Source of the DNA: SKUL01 sp964487545
Lineage (GTDB): Bacteria > Bacteroidota > Bacteroidia > Flavobacteriales_D > SKUL01
DNA: 17,279 nt
Assembly (NCBI GenBank): GCA_964487545.1
Contig: CAZARI010000051.1
Location: 1-17,279 of the forward strand
Direction of reading: 5' to 3'
Under the pieces are notes generated by a model. The model saw only the letters and a list, made by a program, of their open reading frames with translations, searched no databases and had not been told where the DNA came from. Shown one piece after another: positions 6,373 to 14,807 of the stretch; position 1 is the first letter of the stretch, and every line of letters begins with the position of its first letter. The translations under genes were made by a program, and so were the position numbers.

Positions 6373-8052
6373 ATGAAAAAATTCCTCAAAATAGCCGCCT
6401 GGACTCTTGTCGCGCTCGTGGTTGTGCTACTCGCGTTTGTTGGCTACGTCGTTTCGGTCTCCACACTCGATCCACCGGATGTCGATCTGGCTTCAGTCGA
6501 TATTCCAGCAGTGCAAATCCACACGGCAACCGACCGACGTGCAGGAAACAATCACCTGTTTTTAAATCACTACGGCAACTGGGAAATGTATCTCGAAGGC
6601 AGTGATCTGCAACGCGGAATGGTCAACGGAAAACTCAGCAATGATTTGCTTTACGTGCAGGAAAAACATTTCACCGATCAGATCAGAAAGATGGTTCCCA
6701 ACGAAGGCTATCTCAATTTTCTGAAATATTTCGTCGGGTTTTTCAACCGGAATTTGAACGCACATGTTGAAGAGGAATTTCAGCGCGAAATTTATGGCGT
6801 TTCACTATCGGCACCAGACACTTTCGATTTCATCAGCCCAAAGTATGACCGCATGATGAACTACCACGCCGCACACGATATCGGTCACGCATTGCAAAAC
6901 CTCGCATTGGTCGGTTGCACTTCCTTTGCTGCTGATGGTGGGCTCACCCGTGATGGAAATCTGATTTCGGGCCGCAATTTTGATTTTTATGTGGGCGATG
7001 GATTTGCCGAAAATAAGATTGTGGCACTGGTAAAACCCGATTCCGGTTACGGCTTTTTATCCGTCACCTGGCCGGGAATGATCGGTGTGGTTTCGGGAAT
7101 GAACCAGGCCGGACTGACCATTACGCTCAATGCGGCACCTTCGGATGTGCCGACGGCCTCGGCCACTCCGATTTCAATTTTGGCGCGCGAAATATTGCAA
7201 TACGCAGGTACAATTGATGAAGCCCTGGAAATTGCCCGTTTGCGAAAAACCTTTGTGTCCGAAATTTTGCTCATTACATCGGCAGCAGATAAATCGGCGG
7301 CTTTGATTGAAAAAACACCCGAAACAACGGCGTTATTTCTTCCCGATGAACTGCCGTTAATTTGTTCGAATCACTTTCAGAGCGAGGAATTGAATGTACT
7401 TCCGCGAAACGAAGAAGCGATACGAACTTCAGATTCGCCCTACCGCTATGAGCTGATTAAAGCCATGCTCGACACCACCTCAGCACTCACCCCGCAAAGC
7501 GTGGTAGAAATGCTTCGACACCGTGGCGGTTTGAATAGCGATTCGCTCGGGATGGGAAATCCGTTGGCGATAAATCAGCTCATTGCACACCACGGAATCG
7601 TTTTTAAACCCGCAGAGCGATTGGTGTGGGTCTCTTCAGGGCCCTATCAGTTGGGGGCTTTTGCCGCTTATGATTTGAATCGCATTTTCGCAGAACAGCC
7701 TGTGGCCGGACAATCCATGGCGGTGGATAGCTTGTTGATTTCCGAGTCAGATTTTGTGCAGTCTGAAGCGTTTGCCAGATATCAGGAATACCGGCATTGG
7801 ATCGAAAACATGAAGCTTGCGGTGACCCACAGCAAGGCGGTATATGGTCAAAACGATATCGATCAAAAAATCGGTCTGAATCCGCATTATTACCTGGGTC
7901 ATCTGTTGGCAGGAGAATATTTTTTGCGGCGCGGGGCATACGATTTGGCAGACGATTATCTGCTGTCTGCTTTGCAAAAGCATATTCCATACGACTCAGA
8001 AAGACGAAAAATTGAAGGAATGTTGAAAAAAACGCAGCGTGGAGAATCGTAG
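6373..8052 (+). CDS. Membrane-anchored C45-type (acyl-CoA:6-APA acyltransferase-like) Ntn hydrolase
   Basis: The protein has 559 residues. An N-terminal hydrophobic helix (about 4-28) likely anchors it with the catalytic part outside the cytoplasm. The core matches the C45 acyltransferase/linear amide hydrolase family. A probable autoprocessing site lies at G181-C182-T183-S184, with Cys 182 as N-terminal nucleophile after cleavage. It is followed by GRNFDF (about 200-205), a glycine-rich VTWPGMIGVVSGMNQAGL stretch, and SNHFQSEE and SGPYQLG further on. These enzymes cleave or form amide bonds on acylated small molecules. The long pre-region before Cys 182 is usual for Ntn proenzymes. The TTG four codons upstream lies inside the promoter box and is rejected. 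The gene overlaps the PaaK-like gene by 14 bases, suggesting joint action on an acyl or aryl substrate (inference). Confidence 0.8.
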   Translation: MKKFLKIAAWTLVALVVVLLAFVGYVVSVSTLDPPDVDLASVDIPAVQIHTATDRRAGNNHLFLNHYGNWEMYLEGSDLQRGMVNGKLSNDLLYVQEKHFTDQIRKMVPNEGYLNFLKYFVGFFNRNLNAHVEEEFQREIYGVSLSAPDTFDFISPKYDRMMNYHAAHDIGHALQNLALVGCTSFAADGGLTRDGNLISGRNFDFYVGDGFAENKIVALVKPDSGYGFLSVTWPGMIGVVSGMNQAGLTITLNAAPSDVPTASATPISILAREILQYAGTIDEALEIARLRKTFVSEILLITSAADKSAALIEKTPETTALFLPDELPLICSNHFQSEELNVLPRNEEAIRTSDSPYRYELIKAMLDTTSALTPQSVVEMLRHRGGLNSDSLGMGNPLAINQLIAHHGIVFKPAERLVWVSSGPYQLGAFAAYDLNRIFAEQPVAGQSMAVDSLLISESDFVQSEAFARYQEYRHWIENMKLAVTHSKAVYGQNDIDQKIGLNPHYYLGHLLAGEYFLRRGAYDLADDYLLSALQKHIPYDSERRKIEGMLKKTQRGES

Positions 8053-9355
8053 GTTTGATCCGGCCATCGAACGCAGTAGCCCCGAAGAAATCAGATTTTT
8101 TCAGAATGCTAAGCTGCGTGAAGTTATTCAACGGGTGGCGGTGCATTCGCCATTTTATAAAAGACTGTTTGAAACGCAAGGTATTTCCGTTGGCGATATT
8201 CAAACGGTAAAAGATCTGGTTAAACTCCCGGTAACCACCAAGGCCGATCTTCACTATGCCAACGAAGATTTTTATGGTGTGCCGCGTTCGCAAATTATCG
8301 ATTACGTAACTACCAGTGGCACCTTGGGCGATCCGGTGACCATTGCGCTGACCGAAAAGGACTTGCAGCGATTGGCCTACAACGAGGCTTTGTCGTTTGC
8401 CGTGGCAGGATGTGGTAAGGAAGATGTTTTTCAATTGATGACCACGCTCGACCGGCGGTTTATGGCCGGAATGGCGTACTACCTCGGTGCTCGGGAACTC
8501 GGAGCCGGTGTGGTGCGGGTTGGGGCAGGTATTCCTGAATTGCAATGGGATACGATTGCCCGTATCCAACCCACAGTGATTGTGGCCGTGCCTTCTTTTC
8601 TGGTGAAGTTGATCGAATTTGCCGAAGCCAACGGAATCGACTATAAAAACAGCTCGGTAAAAAAGGCCATTTGTATCGGCGAACCATTGCGAAATGCTGA
8701 CTTTTCGCTGAACACGCTCGGGAAAAGAATTTCAGAAAAATGGCCGATTGAATTGCACACCACCTATGCGTCTTCCGAAATGGCTACCGCCTTTACCGAA
8801 TGTGAGCACGGCGTGGGCGGGCATCACCACCCCGAACTGATCGTTGTGGAATTGCTCGATGATGATCATCATCCTGTCTCGAATGGTGAAATGGGAGAAG
8901 TCACCATTACCACCCTCGGAGTGGAAGGTATGCCGTTAATTCGTTTCAAAACGGGAGATTTGTGTTGTGCCCACTATGAGGCATGCGCCTGTGGCCGAAC
9001 CACGATGCGGTTGAGTCCGGTATTGGGCAGAAAGCAGCAGATGATCAAGTTCAAGGGCACCACCTTGTATCCACCGGCACTATACGATGTGCTCAACCTG
9101 ATCGACGGGGTGCACGACTATGTGGTGGAGGTGTTTACCAATGATCTGGGCACCGATGCCATTCGCATAAAAATGCACGCCAGCCGCAGCGATGATGATT
9201 TTATTAAAATCGTAAAAGATCGGTTCCGCGCAAGACTGCGGGTAGCTCCCGAAATTGTTTTGGTTGCAGTTGACGAAATCCGACAACTTAAATATCCCGA
9301 AATGAGCAGAAAACCGGTAGTATTTGTGGATTTGCGCGGTGAGTTTTCAGGTTGA
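8039..9355 (+). CDS. PaaK-like (phenylacetate-CoA ligase family) adenylate-forming enzyme
   Basis: The protein has 438 residues starting at a GTG that overlaps the end of the C45 gene by 14 bases. This start is preferred because the family N-terminus (HSPFYKRLFE near 36-45) follows at the usual distance and no in-frame ATG exists until much later. The family ATP-binding motif is TTSGTLGDP (91-99). TTYASSEM (241-248), GEMGEVTITTL, PLIRFKTGDL and LGRKQQMIKFKGTTLYPP match adenylate-forming core motifs. A Cys/His pattern (TEC at 253-255, GGHHHPE, and C316-A-C318-GRT) resembles the metal-binding site seen in PaaK relatives. It should activate a carboxylic acid as an acyl-AMP and probably transfer it to CoA or another acceptor; the substrate cannot be read from sequence. 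It ends 13 bases from the convergent ddl. Confidence 0.85.
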   Translation: MENRRFDPAIERSSPEEIRFFQNAKLREVIQRVAVHSPFYKRLFETQGISVGDIQTVKDLVKLPVTTKADLHYANEDFYGVPRSQIIDYVTTSGTLGDPVTIALTEKDLQRLAYNEALSFAVAGCGKEDVFQLMTTLDRRFMAGMAYYLGARELGAGVVRVGAGIPELQWDTIARIQPTVIVAVPSFLVKLIEFAEANGIDYKNSSVKKAICIGEPLRNADFSLNTLGKRISEKWPIELHTTYASSEMATAFTECEHGVGGHHHPELIVVELLDDDHHPVSNGEMGEVTITTLGVEGMPLIRFKTGDLCCAHYEACACGRTTMRLSPVLGRKQQMIKFKGTTLYPPALYDVLNLIDGVHDYVVEVFTNDLGTDAIRIKMHASRSDDDFIKIVKDRFRARLRVAPEIVLVAVDEIRQLKYPEMSRKPVVFVDLRGEFSG

Positions 9356-9368
9356 AACTCCCAAATCG

Positions 9369-10346
9369 TCAATCACAGTTTTCCAAAATCATCGAAATCA
9401 TTTCCCTTTTCGAAATCCCATAAACTTCACACTGCTGTGGTAAAATGCTCACTTCCGACATACCCGGTACCGTGTTGATTTCAATGCAATACAATCCCTT
9501 TTCGTTAAGGATATAATCTACCCGGGCAAAACCATCGCAATCGAGGTATTCAAAAATACTTTCAGATGTGCGCAGACATGCTTCAAAATCTTTTTCGGGG
9601 ATTCTGGCCGGAGTGATTTCTTCGCGACTCGCTTCGCTGTACTTGGCGTCGTAGTCAAAGAATTCGTTGTAGGACACGATTTCGGTAATCTGCAAAGCAG
9701 TTGCTTTTCCGTCTATTTTTAAAACACCACACGTTATTTCGGTGCCCGATACCAGCGCTTCTACCATTACGTGGGCACTTTCGGCAAAAGCTTTATCGAT
9801 GGCGGCTTTCAGTTCCGAAGGCTCGTTCACACGCGAAATGCCGAGACTCGATCCGGCATTGGTGGGCTTTACAAAACACGGCAATCCGATCTTTTCAATC
9901 AGCAGTTCTTCGTCAAAGTCGCTTTTTCCCTTCAGCAAAACAGATTCGGCCACTGTAAAACCACCGCTTCGCAGCGCTGATACCGTGCGGAATTTATCAA
10001 ATGTGAGCGCCATGTTCAGTACTTTGCCGGTGTTGAATGGCATTCCGATCATTTCGAAATAGCCTTGCAGCAAACCATCTTCACCCGGAGTTCCGTGCAC
10101 TGCAATAAATGCCGCGTCGAAGGTCATCTTTTCCTTTTCGGTACGAACAGAAAAATCGTTCTTGTCGATCGGGTATATTTTGCCGTCGATATTGGCATTC
10201 CAGCCACTGCGGTCGATGATGATCAAGGTAGGGTTGTACTTTTCGCGGTCGATGTTATTCATCACCATGGCTCCGCTTTTTAGTGAAACGGCCTTTTCAC
10301 CGGTGTATCCGCCACACACCACGGCAATTTTTTTTTGTGCTGACAT
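9369..10346 (-). CDS. ddl: D-alanine--D-alanine ligase
   Basis: This 325-residue ATP-grasp enzyme joins two D-alanines for peptidoglycan precursors in the cytoplasm. Visible motifs in order are the N-terminal GGYTGEKAVSLKSG (E17, VSL), HGTPGEDG (84-91), FVKPTNAGSSLGISRV (158-173), EITCGVL (203-209) and DYDAKYS (231-237). They are followed by FARVDYIL, then CIEINTVPGMSEVSILPQQ with the metal-binding Glu and Asn of the ATP-grasp core (289, 291). Length is normal. The N-terminal motif is slightly unusual (GYTGEKAVSL, where SAEREVSL is common) but keeps the key Glu. The gene is divergent from the PASTA gene across a 168-base region holding promoters for both. Confidence 0.93.
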   Translation of the reverse strand: MSAQKKIAVVCGGYTGEKAVSLKSGAMVMNNIDREKYNPTLIIIDRSGWNANIDGKIYPIDKNDFSVRTEKEKMTFDAAFIAVHGTPGEDGLLQGYFEMIGMPFNTGKVLNMALTFDKFRTVSALRSGGFTVAESVLLKGKSDFDEELLIEKIGLPCFVKPTNAGSSLGISRVNEPSELKAAIDKAFAESAHVMVEALVSGTEITCGVLKIDGKATALQITEIVSYNEFFDYDAKYSEASREEITPARIPEKDFEACLRTSESIFEYLDCDGFARVDYILNEKGLYCIEINTVPGMSEVSILPQQCEVYGISKREMISMILENCD

Positions 10347-10362
10347 GCGTTTGAAATATGGT

Positions 10363-10370
10363 CAAATGTA
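10363..10370 (-). promoter_or_regulatory. -7 box of ddl
   Basis: On the minus strand TACATTTG is a perfect TAnnTTTG match, 16 bases before the ddl ATG. No clear TTG lies 19-21 bp upstream. Confidence 0.5.
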
Positions 10371-10482
10371 CTCCACAGAAATATTCAGTGCTTCGATCCC
10401 CATGCGATTTAATTCACAATATATGTTGAATATCATTGTTTTTATTGGGACTCATGCGCACACTGCCGTGCAGGCAAAACCG

Positions 10483-10490
10483 TATATTTG
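10483..10490 (+). promoter_or_regulatory. -7 box of the PASTA / T9SS / rluD operon
   Basis: TATATTTG is a perfect TAnnTTTG match 24 bases before the ATG at 10515. No TTG is present at the expected -33 spacing. A purine-rich GAGGGG at 10503-10508 forms an unusually good Shine-Dalgarno for this phylum and fixes the start at 10515. Confidence 0.5.
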
Positions 10491-10514
10491 CAGACTTTAG
10501 CAGAGGGGAAATCC

Positions 10515-11336
10515 ATGAAGACATTTTTTACGTTTTTAATCAGCCGTGCCCTGTGGATCAATCTGGTAGTTGCTGGATTGGTAGTAATTGGCGTTGTCTT
10601 CGGGTCGTTGCATTTTTTGAAGGGCTACACCATGCATGGCGATACCATTGTGGTGCCCGACTTTAGTAACATTCCCATTGGCGATCTGAACGACATGATT
10701 AAAAACCATGATTTGCACTATGTAATTGTCGATTCTGTATACAGCGATGCGCACAATAGGGGAGTGGTCGTCAACCAAAACCCCGATCCCGCAGAACGGG
10801 TTAAGAAAAACCGCAAAGTTTATCTTACGGTCAATGCCACGCAACCACCCATGGTCACCATGCGCGATATGGTCGGTTTGTCAAAACGCCAGGCCGTTTC
10901 CATGCTACAGGCCATGGGTTTGGAAGTAGACTCCATGCGCTATCAACCCGATATTTGCCTTGACTGTGTTTTAGAGCAATGGTATCAAGGGCAGGAGATC
11001 GAACCGGGAACTAAATTGAAGAAAGGCGAGAAAGTGTCGCTTGTGTTGGGTAGTGGACGTACCGGACGGGTGCTCGTGCCCAATTTAACCGGTCTAACCT
11101 ATGTTGAAGCATCAGAAATTATTTCCCTCAACTCGCTGCTCACCGGAACCATAATACTTTGCGATGGCTGTGGCACCGCCGAAGATTCGCTCAGCGCAGT
11201 GGTGTACCGACAGATTCCGATGTACAACGACGATGGCAAGTCCGTGATACCAATGGGAACGCCGGTGGATCTGTACCTGACCACCGACACCGCGGCCGTC
11301 TTTATTCAACAATCTGATACCCTTCTTGTCCCATGA
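10515..11336 (+). CDS. Membrane-anchored PASTA-domain protein
   Basis: The protein has 273 residues with a short cytoplasmic N-terminus, one transmembrane helix (about 12-34) and three periplasmic PASTA repeats. The first spans about 45-110 (VPDF...GVVVNQNPDP), the second about 113-180 (MRDMVGLSKRQAVSMLQAMGLEV...QGQEIEPGTKLKKGEKVSLVLG) and the third about 185-260 (VPNLTGLTYVEASEII...RQIPM). PASTA domains bind peptidoglycan stem peptides or beta-lactams in other systems; no kinase or transpeptidase domain is attached here. A CDGCGT cysteine pair in the third repeat and CLDC in the second are unusual and could form disulfides. The neighbours ddl and rluD fit a cell-wall-linked role (inference). 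The stop overlaps the next ATG by 4 bases. Confidence 0.88.
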   Translation: MKTFFTFLISRALWINLVVAGLVVIGVVFGSLHFLKGYTMHGDTIVVPDFSNIPIGDLNDMIKNHDLHYVIVDSVYSDAHNRGVVVNQNPDPAERVKKNRKVYLTVNATQPPMVTMRDMVGLSKRQAVSMLQAMGLEVDSMRYQPDICLDCVLEQWYQGQEIEPGTKLKKGEKVSLVLGSGRTGRVLVPNLTGLTYVEASEIISLNSLLTGTIILCDGCGTAEDSLSAVVYRQIPMYNDDGKSVIPMGTPVDLYLTTDTAAVFIQQSDTLLVP

Positions 11337-13219
11337 AAACATTAATCGCTGCAATTGTTGTTTTGATAAGCGGAAGTGTGCTGGCGCAACCTACACTTGA
11401 GCCGCTCAAGTACAACCGCCAGCAGGAATCTGAAATGAATAAGCGCACCGAACGGTTGCACCTTATTTCCAAGAATTACCGGGATGGCAGCATGGAATTG
11501 CCGTTTATTGATGATTTTTCAACCGATAAGTTTGCCGGCAATGAAGAAGGAAATCCGACGCATTGGCTTGACTTTTACACTTTTAGAAATTACACCTACG
11601 GAATGAATCCGCCCACTCTGGGTGTAGTTACTTTCGACGGGGCCGATGAATTCGGAATACCGTATAACTGGAATGCCTCTGGAAATGCAGGCGTGCCGGC
11701 AGATACCTTAACCGCAGTGCCGATAAATCTCAATTATCCGGCTTCCGACAATATTTATTTCAGCTTCTTTTATCAAGGTAAAGGGTATGGAGAAACGCCC
11801 GAAACAGGAGATTCACTTATCGTTGAGTTTTATGCGCCCAACCTCGATCAGTGGTTTCACGCATGGTCCGTTCCGGGTTCGGCCATGACAGAATTTGTTC
11901 AGGTATTCATTCCGATTACCCAAGAGCGATACCTAATGGACAACTTTCAGTTTCGTTTTGTGAACTACGCCACGCCCAAAGGTGTACTAGATCACTGGCA
12001 CATCGACTACGTGCAGCTCGACCGAAACCGCAGCTCCAACGAAATAATCGACGATGTGGCCTACCGATATCCGGCACAAACGCTGCTTAAAAACCACACC
12101 AGTGTGCCGTGGAAGCATTTCAGACAGAACCCAACCAATTTTATGGCCTCGCAGGTCGATTTGCTTGCATTTAACAACAACGTGAGTCAGGGCGGAAACC
12201 CCGGAACACGCACCGTCCTCAATCGGAATACAGCCATTTACCATGAGGGAGTTCTAATGGACGAGTACAACAACGAAAGCAGCCCACCGATTTTTGCGCA
12301 AACCGAATTAATCCTCACCGAATCCATTTACAGCGGCGATTTTAATTTTGTGTACCCCACAGACGTAAACGATACCGCGGCCGTCTTTGACGTTTATTTC
12401 TCGCACGAAGTTTCGCCCGATTTTATCCAAACAAACAACGAGCTGCACCTCAAACAAGCGTTTTACAGCCATTACGCCTATGATGATGGCTCGCCCGAAG
12501 CAGCGCTTACCTTTCCCTTAGCCGGCCACAGCGCCGCGTTGCAGTATGTGAATTCCATGGCCGATTCGCTGATCGGTGTAGCCATCTGGTTCGAGGCACT
12601 CAATAAAATTCCGGCCAATGGAAACATGTCGTTCTTTCCTAATGTGTGGAGTGGAAATGAAAACGGTCCGGGTGACCTGATTGCACAAGGCCCGTGGTCA
12701 ACGATTCCGTTCACGGCGGGAGAACCCTACGGCTGGCGGTTATTTACATTTGAACAACCGGTTTTTATCTCCCCAGGAATATTTTATGTCGGTTTCAATC
12801 AAACCACCAACGACAAGCTGCACACTGGGGTAGATATGAACACCAACCGAAATACGGATTATATGTACTACATGAACCCATTAGATGGATATTGGCAGGC
12901 CAGTATGCTGCCCGGAACACTCATGGTGCGGCCCGTATTTAAATCGGATAAGCTCGGGCCACTTTCGGTGGAGAAGACACCAGAGGTGGAAGTGATTATT
13001 TATCCCAATCCGGCAAATGACGAGCTGTTTATTTCCGCTTCCGGAGGAACTATTCGCGGCAAAGCCGAAATTATCAACCTCACCGGACAGGTGCTCCTTG
13101 TGGAGAATATGGTTGAAGCAGGCTCAGTTTCAGTGGGCACCTTGTCGCCCGGAATTTATATGCTTCGGTTTACTTCTTCAGAGAACGAAGTAAGCGTAAG
13201 GAAATTTGTGAAGAAATAA
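11333..13219 (+). CDS. Secreted protein with T9SS type A C-terminal sorting domain
   Basis: This 628-residue protein has a signal peptide (MKTLIAAIVVLISGSVLAQ). A large beta-rich body follows, with no catalytic motif I recognise. From about residue 541 there is a typical type IX secretion sorting domain: VIIYPNPANDELFIS (YPNP at 557-560), IINLTGQVLL, LSPGIYMLRF and the basic end VRKFVKK. Such proteins cross the outer membrane by T9SS and are usually attached to the cell surface. It is translationally coupled to the PASTA gene by an ATGA overlap, and rluD begins at the very next base after its stop, so the three form one operon. The cargo's role is unknown; it may be a structural or adhesive surface protein. 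Confidence 0.88.
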   Translation: MKTLIAAIVVLISGSVLAQPTLEPLKYNRQQESEMNKRTERLHLISKNYRDGSMELPFIDDFSTDKFAGNEEGNPTHWLDFYTFRNYTYGMNPPTLGVVTFDGADEFGIPYNWNASGNAGVPADTLTAVPINLNYPASDNIYFSFFYQGKGYGETPETGDSLIVEFYAPNLDQWFHAWSVPGSAMTEFVQVFIPITQERYLMDNFQFRFVNYATPKGVLDHWHIDYVQLDRNRSSNEIIDDVAYRYPAQTLLKNHTSVPWKHFRQNPTNFMASQVDLLAFNNNVSQGGNPGTRTVLNRNTAIYHEGVLMDEYNNESSPPIFAQTELILTESIYSGDFNFVYPTDVNDTAAVFDVYFSHEVSPDFIQTNNELHLKQAFYSHYAYDDGSPEAALTFPLAGHSAALQYVNSMADSLIGVAIWFEALNKIPANGNMSFFPNVWSGNENGPGDLIAQGPWSTIPFTAGEPYGWRLFTFEQPVFISPGIFYVGFNQTTNDKLHTGVDMNTNRNTDYMYYMNPLDGYWQASMLPGTLMVRPVFKSDKLGPLSVEKTPEVEVIIYPNPANDELFISASGGTIRGKAEIINLTGQVLLVENMVEAGSVSVGTLSPGIYMLRFTSSENEVSVRKFVKK

Positions 13220-14266
13220 ATGATGACCGAAGACGAAGCGTTCAACGACGAGTTCAACGAGGAACAAGAATTATTTGAACATTACCGCTACGTTGCCGAC
13301 AAAGGGCAGGAGCTGCTGCGCATCGATAAATTTTTGATGGATCGACTTCCGAACACTTCGCGGAATAAAATCCAGACAGCGGCGCACAACGGCAATATAC
13401 GTGTTGGGGGAAAGCAGGTGAAGCCTAATTACAAGGTCAAACCCGGTGACGAAATTTCTATTGTCCTTCCTTACCCCATTCGGGAAATTGAACTCATTCC
13501 AGAGGATATTCCACTTGAAATTGTTTATGAAGATGATCAGTTGGTGATTGTCAATAAACCAGCAGATCTGGTGGTTCACCCCGGATACGGAAACTATTCG
13601 GGCACCCTAGTCAACGCATTGATTTATCATTTTGATCAATTGCCCAGTGGCACCAGTGAATTCGGTCCCCGCCCTGGATTGGTGCATCGGTTAGACAAAC
13701 TCACCACCGGATTAATGGTGGTGGCCAAAACTGAACATGCGCAAACCCATTTGGCAGGGCAGTTCTACAATCGCACCACCGACCGAAGATATACCGCGCT
13801 GGTGTGGGGAGATTTGCCCGACGAAGGAACCATCGAAGGACATATCGGTCGCAATTTGAAAAACCGCAAGGTGATGGATGTTTTTCCCGAAGGTGATTAC
13901 GGAAAACACGGGGTAACACATTACAAAACCCTTGAACGCATCGGCTACGTGTCGTTGGTGGAATGCAAGCTCGAAACGGGACGAACCCACCAAATCAGGG
14001 TGCATTTTCAGCACATCGGACATCCTTTGTTTGGCGATTTTGAATACGGCGGAGACCGGATTTTAAAGGGCACCACTTTTACCAAATACCGGCAGTTTGT
14101 AGAGAACTGTTTTAAAATTTTGCCGCGTCAGGCGCTGCACGCCCGCACACTCGGTTTGACGCATCCCGTCACCGGAAAATGGATGGAATTCAACTCCGAC
14201 CTTCCCGATGATATGGTACGTGTGCTTGAGAAATGGCGCACCTACATTGCCAGTCGAAAAGAGTAA
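13220..14266 (+). CDS. rluD: RluA-family 23S rRNA pseudouridine synthase
   Basis: The protein has 348 residues. After an acidic N-terminus comes an S4 RNA-binding domain (about 31-85: RIDKFLMDRLPNTSRNKIQ, GKQVKPNYKVKPGDEI). The RluA catalytic domain follows: VNKPADLVVHPG, then HRLDKLTTGLMVVAK with catalytic Asp 159, RRYTALVWG, and TGRTHQIRVH with HIGHPLFGD. It is predicted to isomerise uridines in 23S rRNA (RluD targets the helix 69 stem-loop). The symbol rests on the S4-plus-RluA architecture; RluC or another family member is possible. It starts at the base following the T9SS gene's stop. Near the start are two adjacent ATG codons (MM), so the exact first residue is uncertain by one. Confidence 0.9.
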   Translation: MMTEDEAFNDEFNEEQELFEHYRYVADKGQELLRIDKFLMDRLPNTSRNKIQTAAHNGNIRVGGKQVKPNYKVKPGDEISIVLPYPIREIELIPEDIPLEIVYEDDQLVIVNKPADLVVHPGYGNYSGTLVNALIYHFDQLPSGTSEFGPRPGLVHRLDKLTTGLMVVAKTEHAQTHLAGQFYNRTTDRRYTALVWGDLPDEGTIEGHIGRNLKNRKVMDVFPEGDYGKHGVTHYKTLERIGYVSLVECKLETGRTHQIRVHFQHIGHPLFGDFEYGGDRILKGTTFTKYRQFVENCFKILPRQALHARTLGLTHPVTGKWMEFNSDLPDDMVRVLEKWRTYIASRKE

Positions 14267-14339
14267 TTTGATCAAGGAAGTTAGGATATTGAGTTAGGTG
14301 CAATACGCCGCGGAGGTGTGAATATAGTAATCAAAAAAT

Positions 14340-14661
14340 GAACCTAAATTCAAAATCACATATAGTCAAAAGTCTGAAAATGAATGTATAATTATTGACA
14401 ATATACTTTCAAATCATTCGATTTTAGATTTTTTGGAAATGGGCCGTTTCAGATATCCTAAGCAACACATTACGAGGCATATTTGCCGAATATATTGTTG
14501 GAACAGCGTTACATTCCAATATGAACGGAATACGAACCAAATGGGATGATTATGATATTATTACTCCAGACAACATTAAAATTGACGCGGTAGCTGTATT
14601 ACAGCGTGTTAACGTAGAAATAGGTCCGCCAGTAACACAAATCAAGCACGCATGGGCTTAA
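14340..14661 (+). pseudogene. Decayed gene of a putative PD-(D/E)XK-type hypothetical family
   Basis: Two reading frames together spell one recognisable protein. Frame A gives IIIDNILSNHSILDF; a one-base excess in the T6 run at 14429-14434 shifts it. Frame B continues WKWAVSDILSNTLRGIFAEY and later WDDYDIITPDNIKI. From memory, intact relatives read like FWxWAxSDLLSNTxRGxxAEYIV, then WDxYDxxTPxGIKIEVKSSAYLQ, where D and ExK look like a nuclease core. Here IKI is followed by DAVAVLQ, so the ExK motif is gone, and the frame stops at 14659-14661. No in-frame ATG opens frame A (upstream stop at 14328). It is therefore a frameshifted, truncated remnant. The bases 14267-14339 and 14662-14807 around it hold nothing else I can support. 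Confidence 0.6.
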
Positions 14662-14807
14662 TAGCACAACGCGTTATAAGGAATCACCCGGCTTATTTGA
14701 ACATTGGAAATTGGTACAACCATGTGTATATTCACAGCGACAAAGAACATGAAGAGCGTACCCCATCTTGTCAATTCATAGAAAGCTCTTGAATTTAGCG
14801 CACAAAA

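Noticed and set aside
6288..6389. N-terminal extension of the phosphodiesterase
   Set aside because: It would overlap the divergent C45 gene and its promoter, and adds no signal peptide or conserved sequence.
7604..8569. 321-codon minus-strand open frame
   Set aside because: It lies antisense across the ends of the C45 and PaaK-like genes, has no coherent domain pattern, and is rich in His, Arg and Pro in the manner of a shadow frame.
14652..14792. 46-codon open frame after the pseudogene
   Set aside because: It has a plausible-looking composition (WYNHVYIH) but no ribosome binding site, no recognisable family, and lies in a decayed region. It could be a fragment of another lost gene.
14662..14807. 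IS66 left terminal inverted repeat
   Set aside because: No pair of matching ends could be identified because the right end of the element is missing.
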